In this document: positions 1 to 11,590 of the stretch, in pieces
Layout: each line of letters starts with the position of its first letter
How positions within the stretch are numbered: position 1 is the first letter of the stretch
Assembly (NCBI GenBank): GCA_016195245.1
Contig: JACQAC010000120.1
Span: forward strand, 1 to 39,177
Length of the DNA stretch: 39,177 nucleotides
Source: Pseudomonadota bacterium
Lineage (GTDB): Bacteria; Pseudomonadota; Alphaproteobacteria; Caulobacterales; Aquidulcibacteraceae
Direction of reading: 5' to 3'
Notes under the pieces: model-generated
The model's database searches: none
The model's input: the letters and a program-made list of their open reading frames with translations, nothing else
What the model was told of the DNA's origin: nothing
Made by a program: the position numbers and the translations under genes

Positions 1-1
1 T

Positions 2-142
2 GCGCTGTACCGTAACGTCCTACGGAAGATATTCTCCGGACGCGCTGTAACCTGTGCGTTGTTGTGGACGGAAACACCGCATCTGATGGCATTGCCGGAC
101 GCCCGCTTGGATGCTGCATTGCACGCGCTCGAGCGTGGTTGA
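2..142 (+). CDS. addA: C-terminal end of double-strand break repair helicase AddA (partial, truncated by window edge)
   Basis: Open frame 2 from the window edge: ALYRNVLRKIFSGRAVTCALLWTETPHLMALPDARLDAALHALERG*, resembling the AddA C-terminus; lies directly upstream of trxA, as in Caulobacter relatives. Confidence 0.6.
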   Translation, partial: ALYRNVLRKIFSGRAVTCALLWTETPHLMALPDARLDAALHALERG

Positions 143-198
143 ATCGGTAACCTTTCGCGCCTACATCCGGGCTTCGACCCTCTTTTCGGGAGCATAAC

Positions 199-519
199 TT
201 GGCTACGACCAAAACCAGCGACGACGGCTTCGAAAATGACGTGCTGAAGTCGAGCACGCCTGTCCTCGTGGATTTCTGGGCGGAGTGGTGTGGCCCCTGC
301 AAACAGATCGGCCCGGCGCTGGAAGAGATCGCCACCGAGATGGGTGGACGCGTCAATGTCGTGAAACTCAATATCGACGACAATCCGATGACGCCCGGCC
401 GTTACGGCGTGCGCGGCATTCCGACCTTGATGGTGTTCAAGGATGGCAAAGTCGCTTCGACGAAAGTCGGCGCGATGCCGAAGTCGAAGATCGTCGAGTG
501 GCTGAACGAAAGCGTCTAG
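199..519 (+). CDS. trxA: Thioredoxin
   Basis: 106 aa with WAEWCGPCKQIGPALEEIA active site and GIPTLMVFKDGK; TTG start. Confidence 0.97.
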   Translation: MATTKTSDDGFENDVLKSSTPVLVDFWAEWCGPCKQIGPALEEIATEMGGRVNVVKLNIDDNPMTPGRYGVRGIPTLMVFKDGKVASTKVGAMPKSKIVEWLNESV

Positions 520-1811
520 GCGCTTTCTGCTGCTAGCGCTTCAGCGGCCAGCAAGAACGACCCACAGATCAGCACACGCGGCGCAGTCAACCGCGCCGCG
601 TTTTGCATGGCTGCGGCGAGGGATCCCACGGTTGAGGCGTCGATGTCCTTTGCTCCTGCGAGTTGTGCGAGCGCGTCTGGCGCAATGTGATCTTCGCTTA
701 ACGGCACGGCGATTAACTGATCCACGGCGCTCGCGAGCGTGCTGACAAATGCATTCGCATCTTTGCGCGCGCGCATGCCGATGATGGCGACTGTGGTGGC
801 TGGGCGCTTTGCGTCCATGCCGTGCAGCGCCTGCGCTAGAGCGTCAGCGGCGTGCGCGTTGTGGCCGGCGTCGATCCAGACTTCGCCGCCTATGGCGCGG
901 ATCGGCGCGCTAAGCGGCCCACGTGTCAGCGGTTGCAAGCGCGCGGGCCAGCGGGCGTTGGCGATGCCTGCGGCGAAGGCGTCGTTGGAAATGGGCGCGT
1001 CGGCAAAGAGCAGAGCTGCAACAGCGAGGCCGGCATTATCGATCTGATGTTGGCCGGCGAGGGTTGGGAGCGGCAGATCAAGCGTCTCTTCTTCCGTTTG
1101 CACGGCTAGTCGGCCGTGCGCGGCGTAGGCGTCCCAATCGACGCCCTGCAGCTGCAGTTGTGCGCCGATGCGTGATGCTCTCGCTTCGATGATTTCGCGA
1201 ACCTCGTCGCGTTGGCGCGAGACGATGGCGGGGACGCCAGGTTTGAGAATGCCGGCTTTGTGCATGGTAATCTCGGATAAAGTGGCGCCGAGTGCATCTT
1301 GGTGATCGAGTGCGATCGGCGTGATGACCGTCGCAGCTGGCCTGGTGATGGCATTGGTGGAATCGTCACGCCCGCCCATGCCGGTTTCGATCAGTGTGAT
1401 GTCCGCGGCTTCTTCGCTGAAGAGCAGGAAGGCGGCAGCGACTTGCGCATCAAATTGCGTGAGGTCGCGCGAGATTTCGGCGATCTGTTCGGCAGCGAGG
1501 GTGAGGGCATCTTCAGAGACCGCCTTGGCGGCTACTGTGAAGCGCTCAGTGAGGCGATGGAGGTGCGGCTTAGTGAAGGCGTGAACCCGCAGGTCCGCCG
1601 CTTCAGCGATCGCACGCATGAAGGCGATGGTCGAGCCTTTGCCGTTGGTCCCGGCGACGTGGATTGGGAAGGGAAGCTTGTCTTGCGGATCGCCGAGCGC
1701 GTTCAGCGCCGCGCGCAGCGGCGCGAGATCGAATGACTTACCGTGACCGAATTCGGGGCCAAACAAGCGTTCAAACGCGGCGAAAGCGCGATCTGTCATC
1801 TGACGCGGCAA
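516..1811 (-). CDS. folC: Bifunctional folylpolyglutamate synthase/dihydrofolate synthase
   Basis: IHVAGTNGKGST P-loop, ETGMGGRDDSTN, VWIDAGHNAHA; convergent with trxA, 4 bp overlap. Confidence 0.95.
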   Translation of the reverse strand: MPRQMTDRAFAAFERLFGPEFGHGKSFDLAPLRAALNALGDPQDKLPFPIHVAGTNGKGSTIAFMRAIAEAADLRVHAFTKPHLHRLTERFTVAAKAVSEDALTLAAEQIAEISRDLTQFDAQVAAAFLLFSEEAADITLIETGMGGRDDSTNAITRPAATVITPIALDHQDALGATLSEITMHKAGILKPGVPAIVSRQRDEVREIIEARASRIGAQLQLQGVDWDAYAAHGRLAVQTEEETLDLPLPTLAGQHQIDNAGLAVAALLFADAPISNDAFAAGIANARWPARLQPLTRGPLSAPIRAIGGEVWIDAGHNAHAADALAQALHGMDAKRPATTVAIIGMRARKDANAFVSTLASAVDQLIAVPLSEDHIAPDALAQLAGAKDIDASTVGSLAAAMQNAARLTAPRVLICGSFLLAAEALAAESA

Positions 1812-1822
1812 GCAAGTCCAGG

Positions 1823-1931
1823 GTCATTCCGGACGCGCGGAGCGCGATCGGGAACCCAGGGGATCATAGAGTTGAGCGAGTTGCCCCTGGGTTCCGGCTC
1901 TACGGAGCTTCGCGCCTCCGGCCGGAATGAC
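1823..1931. repeat. Intergenic palindromic (REP/MITE-like) element, copy 1
   Basis: GTCATTCCGGACGCGCGGAGCGCG...GAACCCAGGGG ... CCCCTGGGTTCCGG...GGCCGGAATGAC; inverted ends GTCATTCCGG/CCGGAATGAC; second copy at 5417-5522. Confidence 0.85.
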
Positions 1932-1951
1932 TCTAAAGGGCAGATCGCAAA

Positions 1952-2920
1952 TTACTCCGCCGCCTTGGCGCGCGGCGCTTTGGTGGGCTTGCGCTTCGAT
2001 ACGGGTTCTTCTTCCGCGCCTTCGAACATTTCAATCGTCTCAGCATCGGCGCCCGCATTCGCTGCGCGCTTGGACATCAGCACGGAGAGCAGTGTCGACA
2101 GCGTCGCTTTCAGCTGACGACGATCGACGACCATGTCGACCATGCCTTTGTCGTGCAGGTACTCCGAGCGTTGGAAGCCTTCCGGCAATTTTTGACGGAT
2201 GGTTTGCTCGATGACGCGCGGGCCGGCGAAGCCGATGAGCGCGCCGGGTTCGGCGATGTGGATGTCACCGAGCATGGCGTACGACGCGGTGACGCCACCT
2301 GTGGTCGGATCGGCGAGGATCACGATGTAGGGAAGGCCCTCTTCCTTCAGCATTTGTACGGCGAGCGTGGTGCGCGGCAACTGCATCAGCGAGAGGATGC
2401 CTTCTTGCATACGCGCGCCGCCGGAGGCGGTGATCATCACCATCGCCGCATTGCGGCGCACGGCGGCTTCGGCGGCGGCGATGAAGGCGTCGCCGGCAGC
2501 CATGCCGAGCGAGCCGCCCATGAATTCGAAATCTTGCACGAGGATGACAGTCGGCAATCCGCCGACGCGGCCGTAGCCGGCTTCCATCGTGTCGTCGCGA
2601 CGCACTTTGTTGCGCGCGCTCTTCAGGCGATCGACGTACTTCTTGTCGTCCTTGAATTTTAGCGGATCGGTTTCGACCTTTGGCAGCGTGATCTTCTGCC
2701 AAGCCTGATCATCGAACAATTGACGGAAGCGCGGCTCGGGACCGATGCGCATGTGGAAGCCAGACGGCGTGACCCAATGCAAAGCTTCAAGCTCTGAGCG
2801 ATAAATCAAATCGCCGCTGATCGGATCCTTGATCCAAAGATTGTCGGGCGTGTCGCGCTTGGGCTCTTCAGCGCCTTGCTTCTTCAAGCCGGGCCGCGCG
2901 AAATTCGACAGCCAGTTCAT
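1952..2920 (-). CDS. accD: Acetyl-CoA carboxylase carboxyltransferase subunit beta
   Basis: 322 aa: [73 protein letters not shown]. The usual N-terminal Cys4 zinc ribbon is not apparent. Confidence 0.95.
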   Translation of the reverse strand: MNWLSNFARPGLKKQGAEEPKRDTPDNLWIKDPISGDLIYRSELEALHWVTPSGFHMRIGPEPRFRQLFDDQAWQKITLPKVETDPLKFKDDKKYVDRLKSARNKVRRDDTMEAGYGRVGGLPTVILVQDFEFMGGSLGMAAGDAFIAAAEAAVRRNAAMVMITASGGARMQEGILSLMQLPRTTLAVQMLKEEGLPYIVILADPTTGGVTASYAMLGDIHIAEPGALIGFAGPRVIEQTIRQKLPEGFQRSEYLHDKGMVDMVVDRRQLKATLSTLLSVLMSKRAANAGADAETIEMFEGAEEEPVSKRKPTKAPRAKAAE

Positions 2921-3744
2921 GGCGATTTACCTTCAACTTCCCGGGCCGTGTGCACAGCATCGCTCAATTGCTTGACCTTGCGCAAGACGCGTTCGACGGC
3001 CTTTTCGCTCGCGCCATTGGCGATTTCACCGACAATGGCGGAGCCGACTACAACAGCATCGGCCGTTAACGCTATGGCGCGCGCAGCTTCCGGCTCGCGT
3101 ACGCCAAATCCCACCGCAATCGGCAAACTCGTGGCGCGCTTCAAGCGTTCCACCGCGGCGCCGACATGATCTGCGACCGCAGCTTTCGCGCCGGTTACTC
3201 CGGCGACGGCAACGTAGTAAATGAAACCAGAAACGCCATCGAGTACGGTTTTCAGCCGTTCATCATTCGTTGTCGGCGTCGCCAAGCGGATGAGTGAAAG
3301 ATCGTGTGGAGAAAGCGCCATGCGCAGTGGGGCGTCTTCTTCCGGCGGCAGATCGACAATGATGGCGCCGTCAACGCCAGCCTTGTGTGCTTCTTCTGCA
3401 AAGCGTGTGTGGCCGAATTGCTCCACTGGGTTGGCGTAACCCATGAGGATGATGGGCGTGTCTTTGTCGTGAGCGCGGAAACGCGTGACGAGGTCAAGGG
3501 TTTTGCGCAATGAGCCGCCGGCTTTGAGCGCGCGTCGCGCGGCTTTCTGCACCGAGACGCCGTCGGCCATCGGATCGGAGAAGGGGAAGCCAAGCTCGAT
3601 CACATCCGCGCCCGCTGCGGGCAGTTGGCGCAGAATGTCGAAGCAGGTCTCGTGATCGGGATCACTCGCCATGATGTAGGCGACGAACGCGGCGCGATTG
3701 TTTTGCTTCAAGTCAGCGAAGCGTTTGTCGAGACGCGCAGTCAT
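2917..3744 (-). CDS. trpA: Tryptophan synthase alpha subunit
   Basis: [44 protein letters not shown]. The ORF track extends to 3813, but the extra N-terminus (TPPPNPLSSRRGG) is translated repeat [15 protein letters not shown] at 3744 is preferred. Confidence 0.95.
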   Translation of the reverse strand: MTARLDKRFADLKQNNRAAFVAYIMASDPDHETCFDILRQLPAAGADVIELGFPFSDPMADGVSVQKAARRALKAGGSLRKTLDLVTRFRAHDKDTPIILMGYANPVEQFGHTRFAEEAHKAGVDGAIIVDLPPEEDAPLRMALSPHDLSLIRLATPTTNDERLKTVLDGVSGFIYYVAVAGVTGAKAAVADHVGAAVERLKRATSLPIAVGFGVREPEAARAIALTADAVVVGSAIVGEIANGASEKAVERVLRKVKQLSDAVHTAREVEGKSP

Positions 3745-3886
3745 TCCCCCTCTCCTCGAGGAGAGGGGGTTAGGGGGTGGGGTGATGCGCGGTGTTTGGA
3801 GTTGCGCACGCAAAGGAAGTTTTCAAATGCCGGAGCTTCACCCCGCCCCCTGCCCCCTCCCCTCAAGGGGAGGGGGTTTGCGCGCA
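3742..3886. repeat. Imperfect inverted C/G-rich repeat upstream of trpA
   Basis: CCCCCTCTCCTCGAGGAGAGGGGGTTAGGGGGTGGGG ... CACCCCGCCCCCTGCCCCCTCCCCTCAAGGGGAGGGGG; hairpin-forming arms. Confidence 0.75.
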
Positions 3887-3941
3887 ACGTTTCGAGGGGC
3901 GCCGTCATAGCTGCTCGGAACAAAACGGTATTCCGCGAGGC

Positions 3942-4178
3942 TCAATCATGATGATGCCTCGGTCGCGATTGATTCCGATCATGATCATGTCGAGACAATG
4001 CGGTTGCCGCGAAGCGCGAATGAAGCAATCGGGCGCAAAAGGCCCGATGACCTTGTGACTCAATATGACACGCGTGGGTGCCGGAAATGTACGGAAGATC
4101 GACTGCGGGTGGCGCATACGCGCAGCCAGACACGGCCGATATGCCTAGAAGTGCGGCGATAGTACCGCGCACGCTCAC
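3942..4178 (-). CDS. Putative small lipoprotein with His/Asp-rich C-terminus
   Basis: 78 aa, GTG start in a 4-bp GTGA overlap with the trpB stop; signal peptide plus lipobox ([15 protein letters not shown]); ends [17 protein letters not shown]. An overlapping ORF (3905-4117) means a frameshift cannot be excluded. Confidence 0.5.
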   Translation of the reverse strand: MSVRGTIAALLGISAVSGCAYAPPAVDLPYISGTHACHIESQGHRAFCARLLHSRFAATALSRHDHDRNQSRPRHHHD

Positions 4179-5389
4179 AGCTTCACGCCAAGCGCATCCG
4201 CCACAGTGAACACGTCTTTATCGCCGCGCCCGCAGAGGTTCATGATGATGAGGCCTTTGGGGCCGAGCTCGCGCGCGATGTCGCCGACGCGAGCGAGCGC
4301 ATGTGAGGGTTCGAGGGCCGGCAGGATGCCTTCCAGTTTGGCGCAGAGTTGGAAAGCGGCCAGCGCTTCATCATCGGTAGCGCTCAGATATTTGGCGCGG
4401 CCGATGTCATTGAGGTAAGAGTGCTCGGGACCGACGCCGGGGTAGTCGAGGCCGGCGCTGATCGAATGGCCTTCGAGGATTTGGCCGTCTTCGTTTTGCA
4501 AAAGATAAGTGCGGTTGCCGTGCAGCACGCCGGGGCGGCCGCCGCTGATGGCGGCGGAATGTTCGAAGCGATCATCGATGCCACGGCCTGCTGCTTCTAC
4601 GCCGTAGATCTTCACGGCTTCATCATCGAGGAAGGCGTGGAAGAGGCCGATGGCGTTGGAGCCGCCGCCGACGCAGGCCACCACCGCATCGGGCAAGCGG
4701 CCTTCGCGTTCCAGAATTTGCGCACGGGCTTCGCGGCCGATGATGCTTTGAAAATCGCGCACCATTTCCGGATAGGGGTGCGGGCCGGCGACGGTGCCGA
4801 TGCAATAGAAGGTGTCGTGGACGTTGGTGACCCAATCGCGCAGCGCTTCGTTCATAGCGTCTTTCAGCGTGGCGGCGCCTGATGTCACCGGACGCACTTC
4901 AGCGCCGAGCAGCTTCATGCGGAAGACGTTGGGCTTCTGCCGCTCAATGTCGGTGGCGCCCATGAATACGACGCACGGCAAGCCGAAACGCGCGCAGATG
5001 GTGGCGGTGGCCACGCCGTGCTGGCCGGCGCCGGTTTCCGCGATGATGCGCGTCTTGCCCATGCGCTTGGCGAGCAGCACTTGGCCGAGGCAATTGTTGA
5101 TCTTGTGCGCGCCGGTGTGATTGAGCTCGTCGCGTTTGAAGTAAATCTTGGCGCCACCGAAATGCTCGGTCAGGCGCTCGGCGAAATAGAGCGGCGAGGG
5201 TCGGCCCACATAATGGGTCCAGAAATCGTCCATCTGCGCGGCGAAGGCGGGATCGGCCTGGGCGGCGCGGTAGGCCTTCTCCAAGTCCAGCACGAGCGGC
5301 ATCAACGTCTCGGCGACGTAACGACCGCCATAAGCGCCGAAACGACCTTTGTCGTCAGGCAGATCCTGCCAGTTGCGGCGAACGTCCAT
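4175..5389 (-). CDS. trpB: Tryptophan synthase beta subunit
   Basis: [62 protein letters not shown] track start 5470 runs into the palindromic element; [18 protein letters not shown] at 5389 is preferred. Confidence 0.96.
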   Translation of the reverse strand: MDVRRNWQDLPDDKGRFGAYGGRYVAETLMPLVLDLEKAYRAAQADPAFAAQMDDFWTHYVGRPSPLYFAERLTEHFGGAKIYFKRDELNHTGAHKINNCLGQVLLAKRMGKTRIIAETGAGQHGVATATICARFGLPCVVFMGATDIERQKPNVFRMKLLGAEVRPVTSGAATLKDAMNEALRDWVTNVHDTFYCIGTVAGPHPYPEMVRDFQSIIGREARAQILEREGRLPDAVVACVGGGSNAIGLFHAFLDDEAVKIYGVEAAGRGIDDRFEHSAAISGGRPGVLHGNRTYLLQNEDGQILEGHSISAGLDYPGVGPEHSYLNDIGRAKYLSATDDEALAAFQLCAKLEGILPALEPSHALARVGDIARELGPKGLIIMNLCGRGDKDVFTVADALGVKL

Positions 5390-5416
5390 CACCGGCTCCG
5401 AACGCCAACCAACATC

Positions 5417-5522
5417 GTCATTCCGGACGCGCGCAGCGCGGTCCCGAACCCAGGGGCGAACGCACCGCACTCTGGCATCCCCTGGGTTCCGGGTTCATCG
5501 CTGCGCGATGCCCCGGAATGAC
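5417..5522. repeat. Intergenic palindromic (REP/MITE-like) element, copy 2
   Basis: GTCATTCCGGACGCGCGCAGCGCGGTCCCGAACCCAGGGG ... CCCCTGGGTTCCGGG...CCCCGGAATGAC; same family as 1823-1931. Confidence 0.85.
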
Positions 5523-5546
5523 GAAAATTTGGATGCACGTGGTCAG

Positions 5547-6185
5547 TCATTCTGCCGAGGTTGCGGCTTTGAGGAATTGGGAGATTTTCGCTGGGTCCTT
5601 TAGGCCGGGGGCGCTTTCGACGCCAGAGGAGACGTCCACGATGGCCGCCCCTGAGGCTGCAATCGCCTCCTGCACGTTTGCAGGGGTCAGCCCGCCCGAG
5701 AGCATCCAGGGCCGGGCAAAGCGCTGGCCGGCCAGGATGGGCCAGTCGAAGGCGGCTGCGTTGCCGCCGGGGAGGCCGCCAGGGGGTGGCTTGGCGTCGA
5801 ACATAAGCATTTCGGCGACGTTCTCGTAGGCGCTGGCGCCGTCCAGGTCCTCGCGGCGCGCAACGCCCAGCGCTTTAATCACGCCCGTGCGGGCGTACTG
5901 GCGCGCATGCGAGACCAGCGCCGGGCGTTCGCGGCCATGCAGCTGGATCCAGTCCGGTTTGGCGTGATGCTGGATCAGCGAGAGTAGTTCATCATCCGCA
6001 TCAACCGTGACCACTACGATCTGCGCGCGACCACGCGCACGATTGCTGAGCGCGCCGAGCTTGTCGCGCGAGAGATGTCGTGGACTCTTCGGATAGACGA
6101 CGAAACCGACGTAGCGCGCACCGCCGTCAACCGCTGCGTCCAGCGCGTGCGCATCGGTAATGCCGCAGATTTTGACGTCAGCCAT
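5547..6185 (-). CDS. trpF: Phosphoribosylanthranilate isomerase
   Basis: MADVKICGITDAHALDAAVDGGARYVGFV, WIQLHGRE, PWMLSGGLTPANVQEAI, VDVSSGVESAPGLKD. Confidence 0.96.
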   Translation of the reverse strand: MADVKICGITDAHALDAAVDGGARYVGFVVYPKSPRHLSRDKLGALSNRARGRAQIVVVTVDADDELLSLIQHHAKPDWIQLHGRERPALVSHARQYARTGVIKALGVARREDLDGASAYENVAEMLMFDAKPPPGGLPGGNAAAFDWPILAGQRFARPWMLSGGLTPANVQEAIAASGAAIVDVSSGVESAPGLKDPAKISQFLKAATSAE

Positions 6186-6195
6186 ACGCCCCTAG

Positions 6196-6636
6196 TTAGG
6201 AACGCGTCTTCAACAAATCACGGATTTCGGTCAGGAGCTGCACATCGGCCGGAGGCGCCGGAGGTGCTGCCGGCGCTTCTTCTTCCTTCCGCTTCATCGT
6301 GTTCATGGTCTTGATGATGAAGAACAGCACGAAGGCGACGATGATGAATTTGATCGCGGCGTTGATGAACTTGCCGTAGCTGATCGCCGTTTCCGGAACG
6401 GCCGCGGCGTAGCCGGCTTGGCCTTCGGTCCCGACGGCGGCGGTCGCGGGGTGCAAGACCAGTTTCAGCGTCGAGAAGTCGATCCCCGCCAGCGCCAAGC
6501 CGATCGGCGGCATAATGATGTCGTCGACGAGCGACGACACGATGGTTCCGAACGCCGCGCCGATGATGACGCCGACCGCCAGGTCAACAACGCTGCCTTT
6601 GAGCGCGAATTCGCGGAACTCCTTCAGCATGGACAT
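6196..6636 (-). CDS. mscL: Large-conductance mechanosensitive channel
   Basis: [44 protein letters not shown]; the ORF-track N-terminal extension to 6756 is unlikely. Confidence 0.96.
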   Translation of the reverse strand: MSMLKEFREFALKGSVVDLAVGVIIGAAFGTIVSSLVDDIIMPPIGLALAGIDFSTLKLVLHPATAAVGTEGQAGYAAAVPETAISYGKFINAAIKFIIVAFVLFFIIKTMNTMKRKEEEAPAAPPAPPADVQLLTEIRDLLKTRS

Positions 6637-6815
6637 TGGTCGGTTGCCTCTCTGCAATTTCCCGTGGCCGTCCTTTGCCATTATTCCCAAACGGACGCTA
6701 GCCAATGATGGACGGGAGTTCCGTCCGAGCGTTCGGCGCACGCCGGAACTCGCCATCGAAACAAAATGTCGGACTGCGTGTGCGCGGTTCGTCCTAGAGC
6801 CAGGAGGACACGCGA

Positions 6816-7220
6816 ATGCGCTTCATGATGCTGATGATCCCAAAGGGGTACGAGACCGCCGCGCCGAACACGATGCCGGAAGCCAAGGCCGTTGAAGCCA
6901 TGATGGCCTATAACAAGGAACTCCAAGGTGCGGGCATTCTAATTGATCTGAATGGCCTGCACCCGCCGTCGGTGGGCGCTCGCGTTTCGTTCAAGGGCGG
7001 CCAACCAATGGTCACCGATGGCCCGTTCGCCGAGACCAAGGAAGTGCTTGGCGGCTATTGGATCATCAACGTGAAATCGCGCGACGAAGCTATCGCATGG
7101 GCCAAGAAGTGCCCGGGCGGCGACAACGAGACGATCGAAGTGCGGCAGATCCAAGAGATGGAGGATCTTCCGGAGGACGTGCAGAAGGCGGCCGAGGGTT
7201 TCGACAAGATGCGCCGCTGA
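6816..7220 (+). CDS. YciI/DGPF-domain family protein
   Basis: [13 protein letters not shown]..., [35 protein letters not shown]. Confidence 0.9.
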   Translation: MRFMMLMIPKGYETAAPNTMPEAKAVEAMMAYNKELQGAGILIDLNGLHPPSVGARVSFKGGQPMVTDGPFAETKEVLGGYWIINVKSRDEAIAWAKKCPGGDNETIEVRQIQEMEDLPEDVQKAAEGFDKMRR

Positions 7221-7511
7221 TTACGGCTCTTCGCCGCCGTTGACGTTGAGCCGGAGTTCCTTGCCGGGCTTGAAGAATGGCACGCGCTTGGCGGAAACCT
7301 TTACCGCCGCGCCGGTCCGGGGATTGCGGCCGGTGCGCGCGCCGCGCTTACGCACCGAGAAAGCGCCGAAGCCGCGCAATTCGACGCGCCCGTCCGTAGC
7401 CAAAGCGGTGGCGATTTCATCGAGTACGATGTCGACGGCGTGCTCGACTTCCTGTGCCTTCATCGGCGCAAACTCTTCTTGAAGTTTGACGACCAGTTCG
7501 GATCGCAACAT
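7221..7511 (-). CDS. ihfB: Integration host factor subunit beta
   Basis: MLRSELVVKLQEEFAPM..., VELRGFGAFSVRKRGARTGRNPRTGAAVKVSAKRVPFFKPGKELR; adjacent to rpsA as is usual. Confidence 0.93.
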   Translation of the reverse strand: MLRSELVVKLQEEFAPMKAQEVEHAVDIVLDEIATALATDGRVELRGFGAFSVRKRGARTGRNPRTGAAVKVSAKRVPFFKPGKELRLNVNGGEEP

Positions 7512-7579
7512 GGACCGCTCCCCATTGATCCAGTCCAGAGTAGAAGCCTGGCGCCGGCCGAGGTCAATCCTCTAGCCGC

Positions 7580-7621
7580 TTGAAAAATGAAAAGAAAAGG
7601 CCCGGTGGAGTCCACCGGGCC
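7580..7621 (-). terminator. Predicted Rho-independent terminator of rpsA
   Basis: Minus strand GGCCCGGTGGACTCCACCGGGCC (perfect stem) followed by TTTTCTTTTCATTTTTC, downstream of the rpsA stop. Confidence 0.85.
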
Positions 7622-7629
7622 TCGTCTTT

Positions 7630-7688
7630 GATCGCCGGCACTTTGCCGGCATTTCTTGGAGAGCTGCCGGCTGAAAGCCGGCGCTCCA
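7630..7688. repeat. Pair of GCCGGC stem-loops downstream of rpsA
   Basis: GCCGGCACTTTGCCGGC and GGAGAGCTGCCGGCTGAAAGCCGGCGCTCC. Confidence 0.6.
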
Positions 7689-9398
<1,710 letters not shown>

Positions 9399-10026
9399 AA
9401 GACTTTCAACTCCAGAATTGACACGGGCCGACCGGTTGGCTCCGGCGGTCTCCGTTCGGCAATCTGTCGCTCCAGCTCCTGGTAAGTGATGTCTTCACCA
9501 CGGCTTTTTAGCTCGGCCAGGCGGCGTTCGACGCGCGGGCCGAGATCGGCGGTGACGTAGAGCTTCACCTCTGCGTCCGGGCAGATCACCGTCCCAATAT
9601 CGCGGCCATCCAGCACTGCGCCGTGAGGGTCGTTGGCGAACACGCGCTGGGCTTTGCGCAGCACGACCCGGACCGCGGGTATGTTGGCGACCACCGAAGC
9701 CGCGGCGCCGGCGGCGGCGGAGCGGATGCGGTGTTCGTCGATGGCGCTGAGATCGAGCGCTTCGGCGGCAGCGATGGCGGCTTGCTCGTCGGTTGGATTG
9801 CCGCCGGCATCAAGCACCGCGAGCCCGACGGCGCGATAAAGCGAGCCGGTGTCCAGGCGCTTCAGGCCGTAGTGCTCCGCCAGGCGCTTGGCGATCGTGC
9901 CTTTGCCCGACGCTGTGGGTCCATCCACCGCGATGATCATGGCGCCGCGTGTAGCGAGCGCAGGCGCTTCGCGAAAGGCTTTGCTTTCAAGCGGAGCCCG
10001 CTAAGGTCGCAAATGGGGAATGCGGA

Positions 10027-11526
10027 ATGCGATTGAACACCTTCATCGCTGCATTGCTGATGCTGGCCGCGTCCGCGCCGCCGGCACTGTCGCAACAGAC
10101 CTATGCGCAGACCCGCGCGGTATCGCTCTACGGTCAGCTTTCCGATGCTTCGACCTGCGAAGCGGCATTGCCGACCGCGCGCCAATTCTGGCCCTCGACA
10201 GAGTTTCAGCAGCAGCTCAGTTCCGAGGATCAGTCAAACTTCCTAGCCGCCGTGGTTGGCTGCGCCATGTCGCTGCAGGACGCGGAAGCGGCTATCGCGG
10301 CGGCGACAGCGGCGCACGACCTGAATGCCACATGGGCTGACAAGGTGCGCCTGATCCTCGGCATGTCGTCCGACAACGATGCGCTGACCGTGCAAGCCTT
10401 CTTCGACCTCGCTCAGACCTCGCCGAAGGATTTCGCCGCACTGGAATCCTTCAATGCGTGGGGCGCGATCCGGGCGGCAGAAAACATCAGCGGCGGTTCG
10501 GATATCGCGCTGCAGATGCACAATTTGCTTGTGAGCGCTCACTATACGCCGAACGACGCGTCGTTTGACGATTTCTTTCGTCTCGATCACGCACGCCTAC
10601 TGCTCCTGCACAACCAAGTAGCGCAAGCGCGGGCGCGGCTCGACGGGGTTGTTGACCCTCAAGCCATTCTGACCATCCGCATCAACAAAATCTATGACCC
10701 TCTACGCAGCGATTCGGCCTTTGAGCGGCACCTCGATGTGGAGTCGGTGGCGAATGAGTCGATCGCGCGCGCGCGCCGCGCCGTAGCGGACCATCCGCGA
10801 CAACTTTCGGCAGTCGTGGGTCTGGCGCGTGCGCTGCGCGATGTCGGACGCTCGCGCGAGGCCCTCGACGTCATCGAACGTGTCCTTCCCGCAGCTCGGG
10901 CTGAGCAGGCGGCGCAAAGCTTCGATGATCTGGAAGAGCAGCTGCAATGGCTCCTGAACGAGAAGGCTGACCTTCTCTACGATCTGGGTCGCAACGACGA
11001 AGCCAGATCCATCTATCTTGAATCAGTCAGCGCCAACGGCGGAGGGGGATCGAATGCCAACCAGGCCGTCGAGTTCGCTGGCCTTCTGAATGCCGAAGGC
11101 CGCGCCACTGACGCGTTACAGGTTCTGCAAACTTTGCTCCCCCACCTCAACAGCTACGGCGAGCTGTTGCGCCAATCGGAACGGGCCTGTGCAGCTGAGC
11201 AATTGCACGATCCGGCGACTCAAAATGCGGCCCTTGCCATCTTGCGCGCCCATGAAATGGATAATCCTGGCGCGCTGGCGCACGCCCTGCTCTGCATGAA
11301 CGACATCGATGGGGCCGCCGCGCTGATGATCCGCCGGCTCGCCAACCCTGTCGAGCGCGAGCGGGCGATCCTAGCGCTGCAACCGTTCCGCCACCTCGAG
11401 ACGCGTCATCTTCCGCTCGAAGCGGTTGAGTTGCAGCGTTTGGCGCAAGTGCGTGCGCGGCCCGATGTGCAGGCCGCGCTAAGCGCTGTAGGCCGCATCG
11501 AACAATCACCCCTCTACGGAAACTGA
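10027..11526 (+). CDS. Exported TPR-like hypothetical protein
   Basis: Signal peptide MRLNTFIAALLMLAASAPPALSQ; helical repeats (LARALRDVGRSREALDVIERVLPAAR, LLYDLGRNDEARSIYLESV). Confidence 0.75.
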   Translation: MRLNTFIAALLMLAASAPPALSQQTYAQTRAVSLYGQLSDASTCEAALPTARQFWPSTEFQQQLSSEDQSNFLAAVVGCAMSLQDAEAAIAAATAAHDLNATWADKVRLILGMSSDNDALTVQAFFDLAQTSPKDFAALESFNAWGAIRAAENISGGSDIALQMHNLLVSAHYTPNDASFDDFFRLDHARLLLLHNQVAQARARLDGVVDPQAILTIRINKIYDPLRSDSAFERHLDVESVANESIARARRAVADHPRQLSAVVGLARALRDVGRSREALDVIERVLPAARAEQAAQSFDDLEEQLQWLLNEKADLLYDLGRNDEARSIYLESVSANGGGGSNANQAVEFAGLLNAEGRATDALQVLQTLLPHLNSYGELLRQSERACAAEQLHDPATQNAALAILRAHEMDNPGALAHALLCMNDIDGAAALMIRRLANPVERERAILALQPFRHLETRHLPLEAVELQRLAQVRARPDVQAALSAVGRIEQSPLYGN

Positions 11527-11590
11527 GCGTCACCGCAAATGACCCAGCGTTAGCTCTTGGTAGGAGGCGACGAGTGCGCGACAATGGGCC

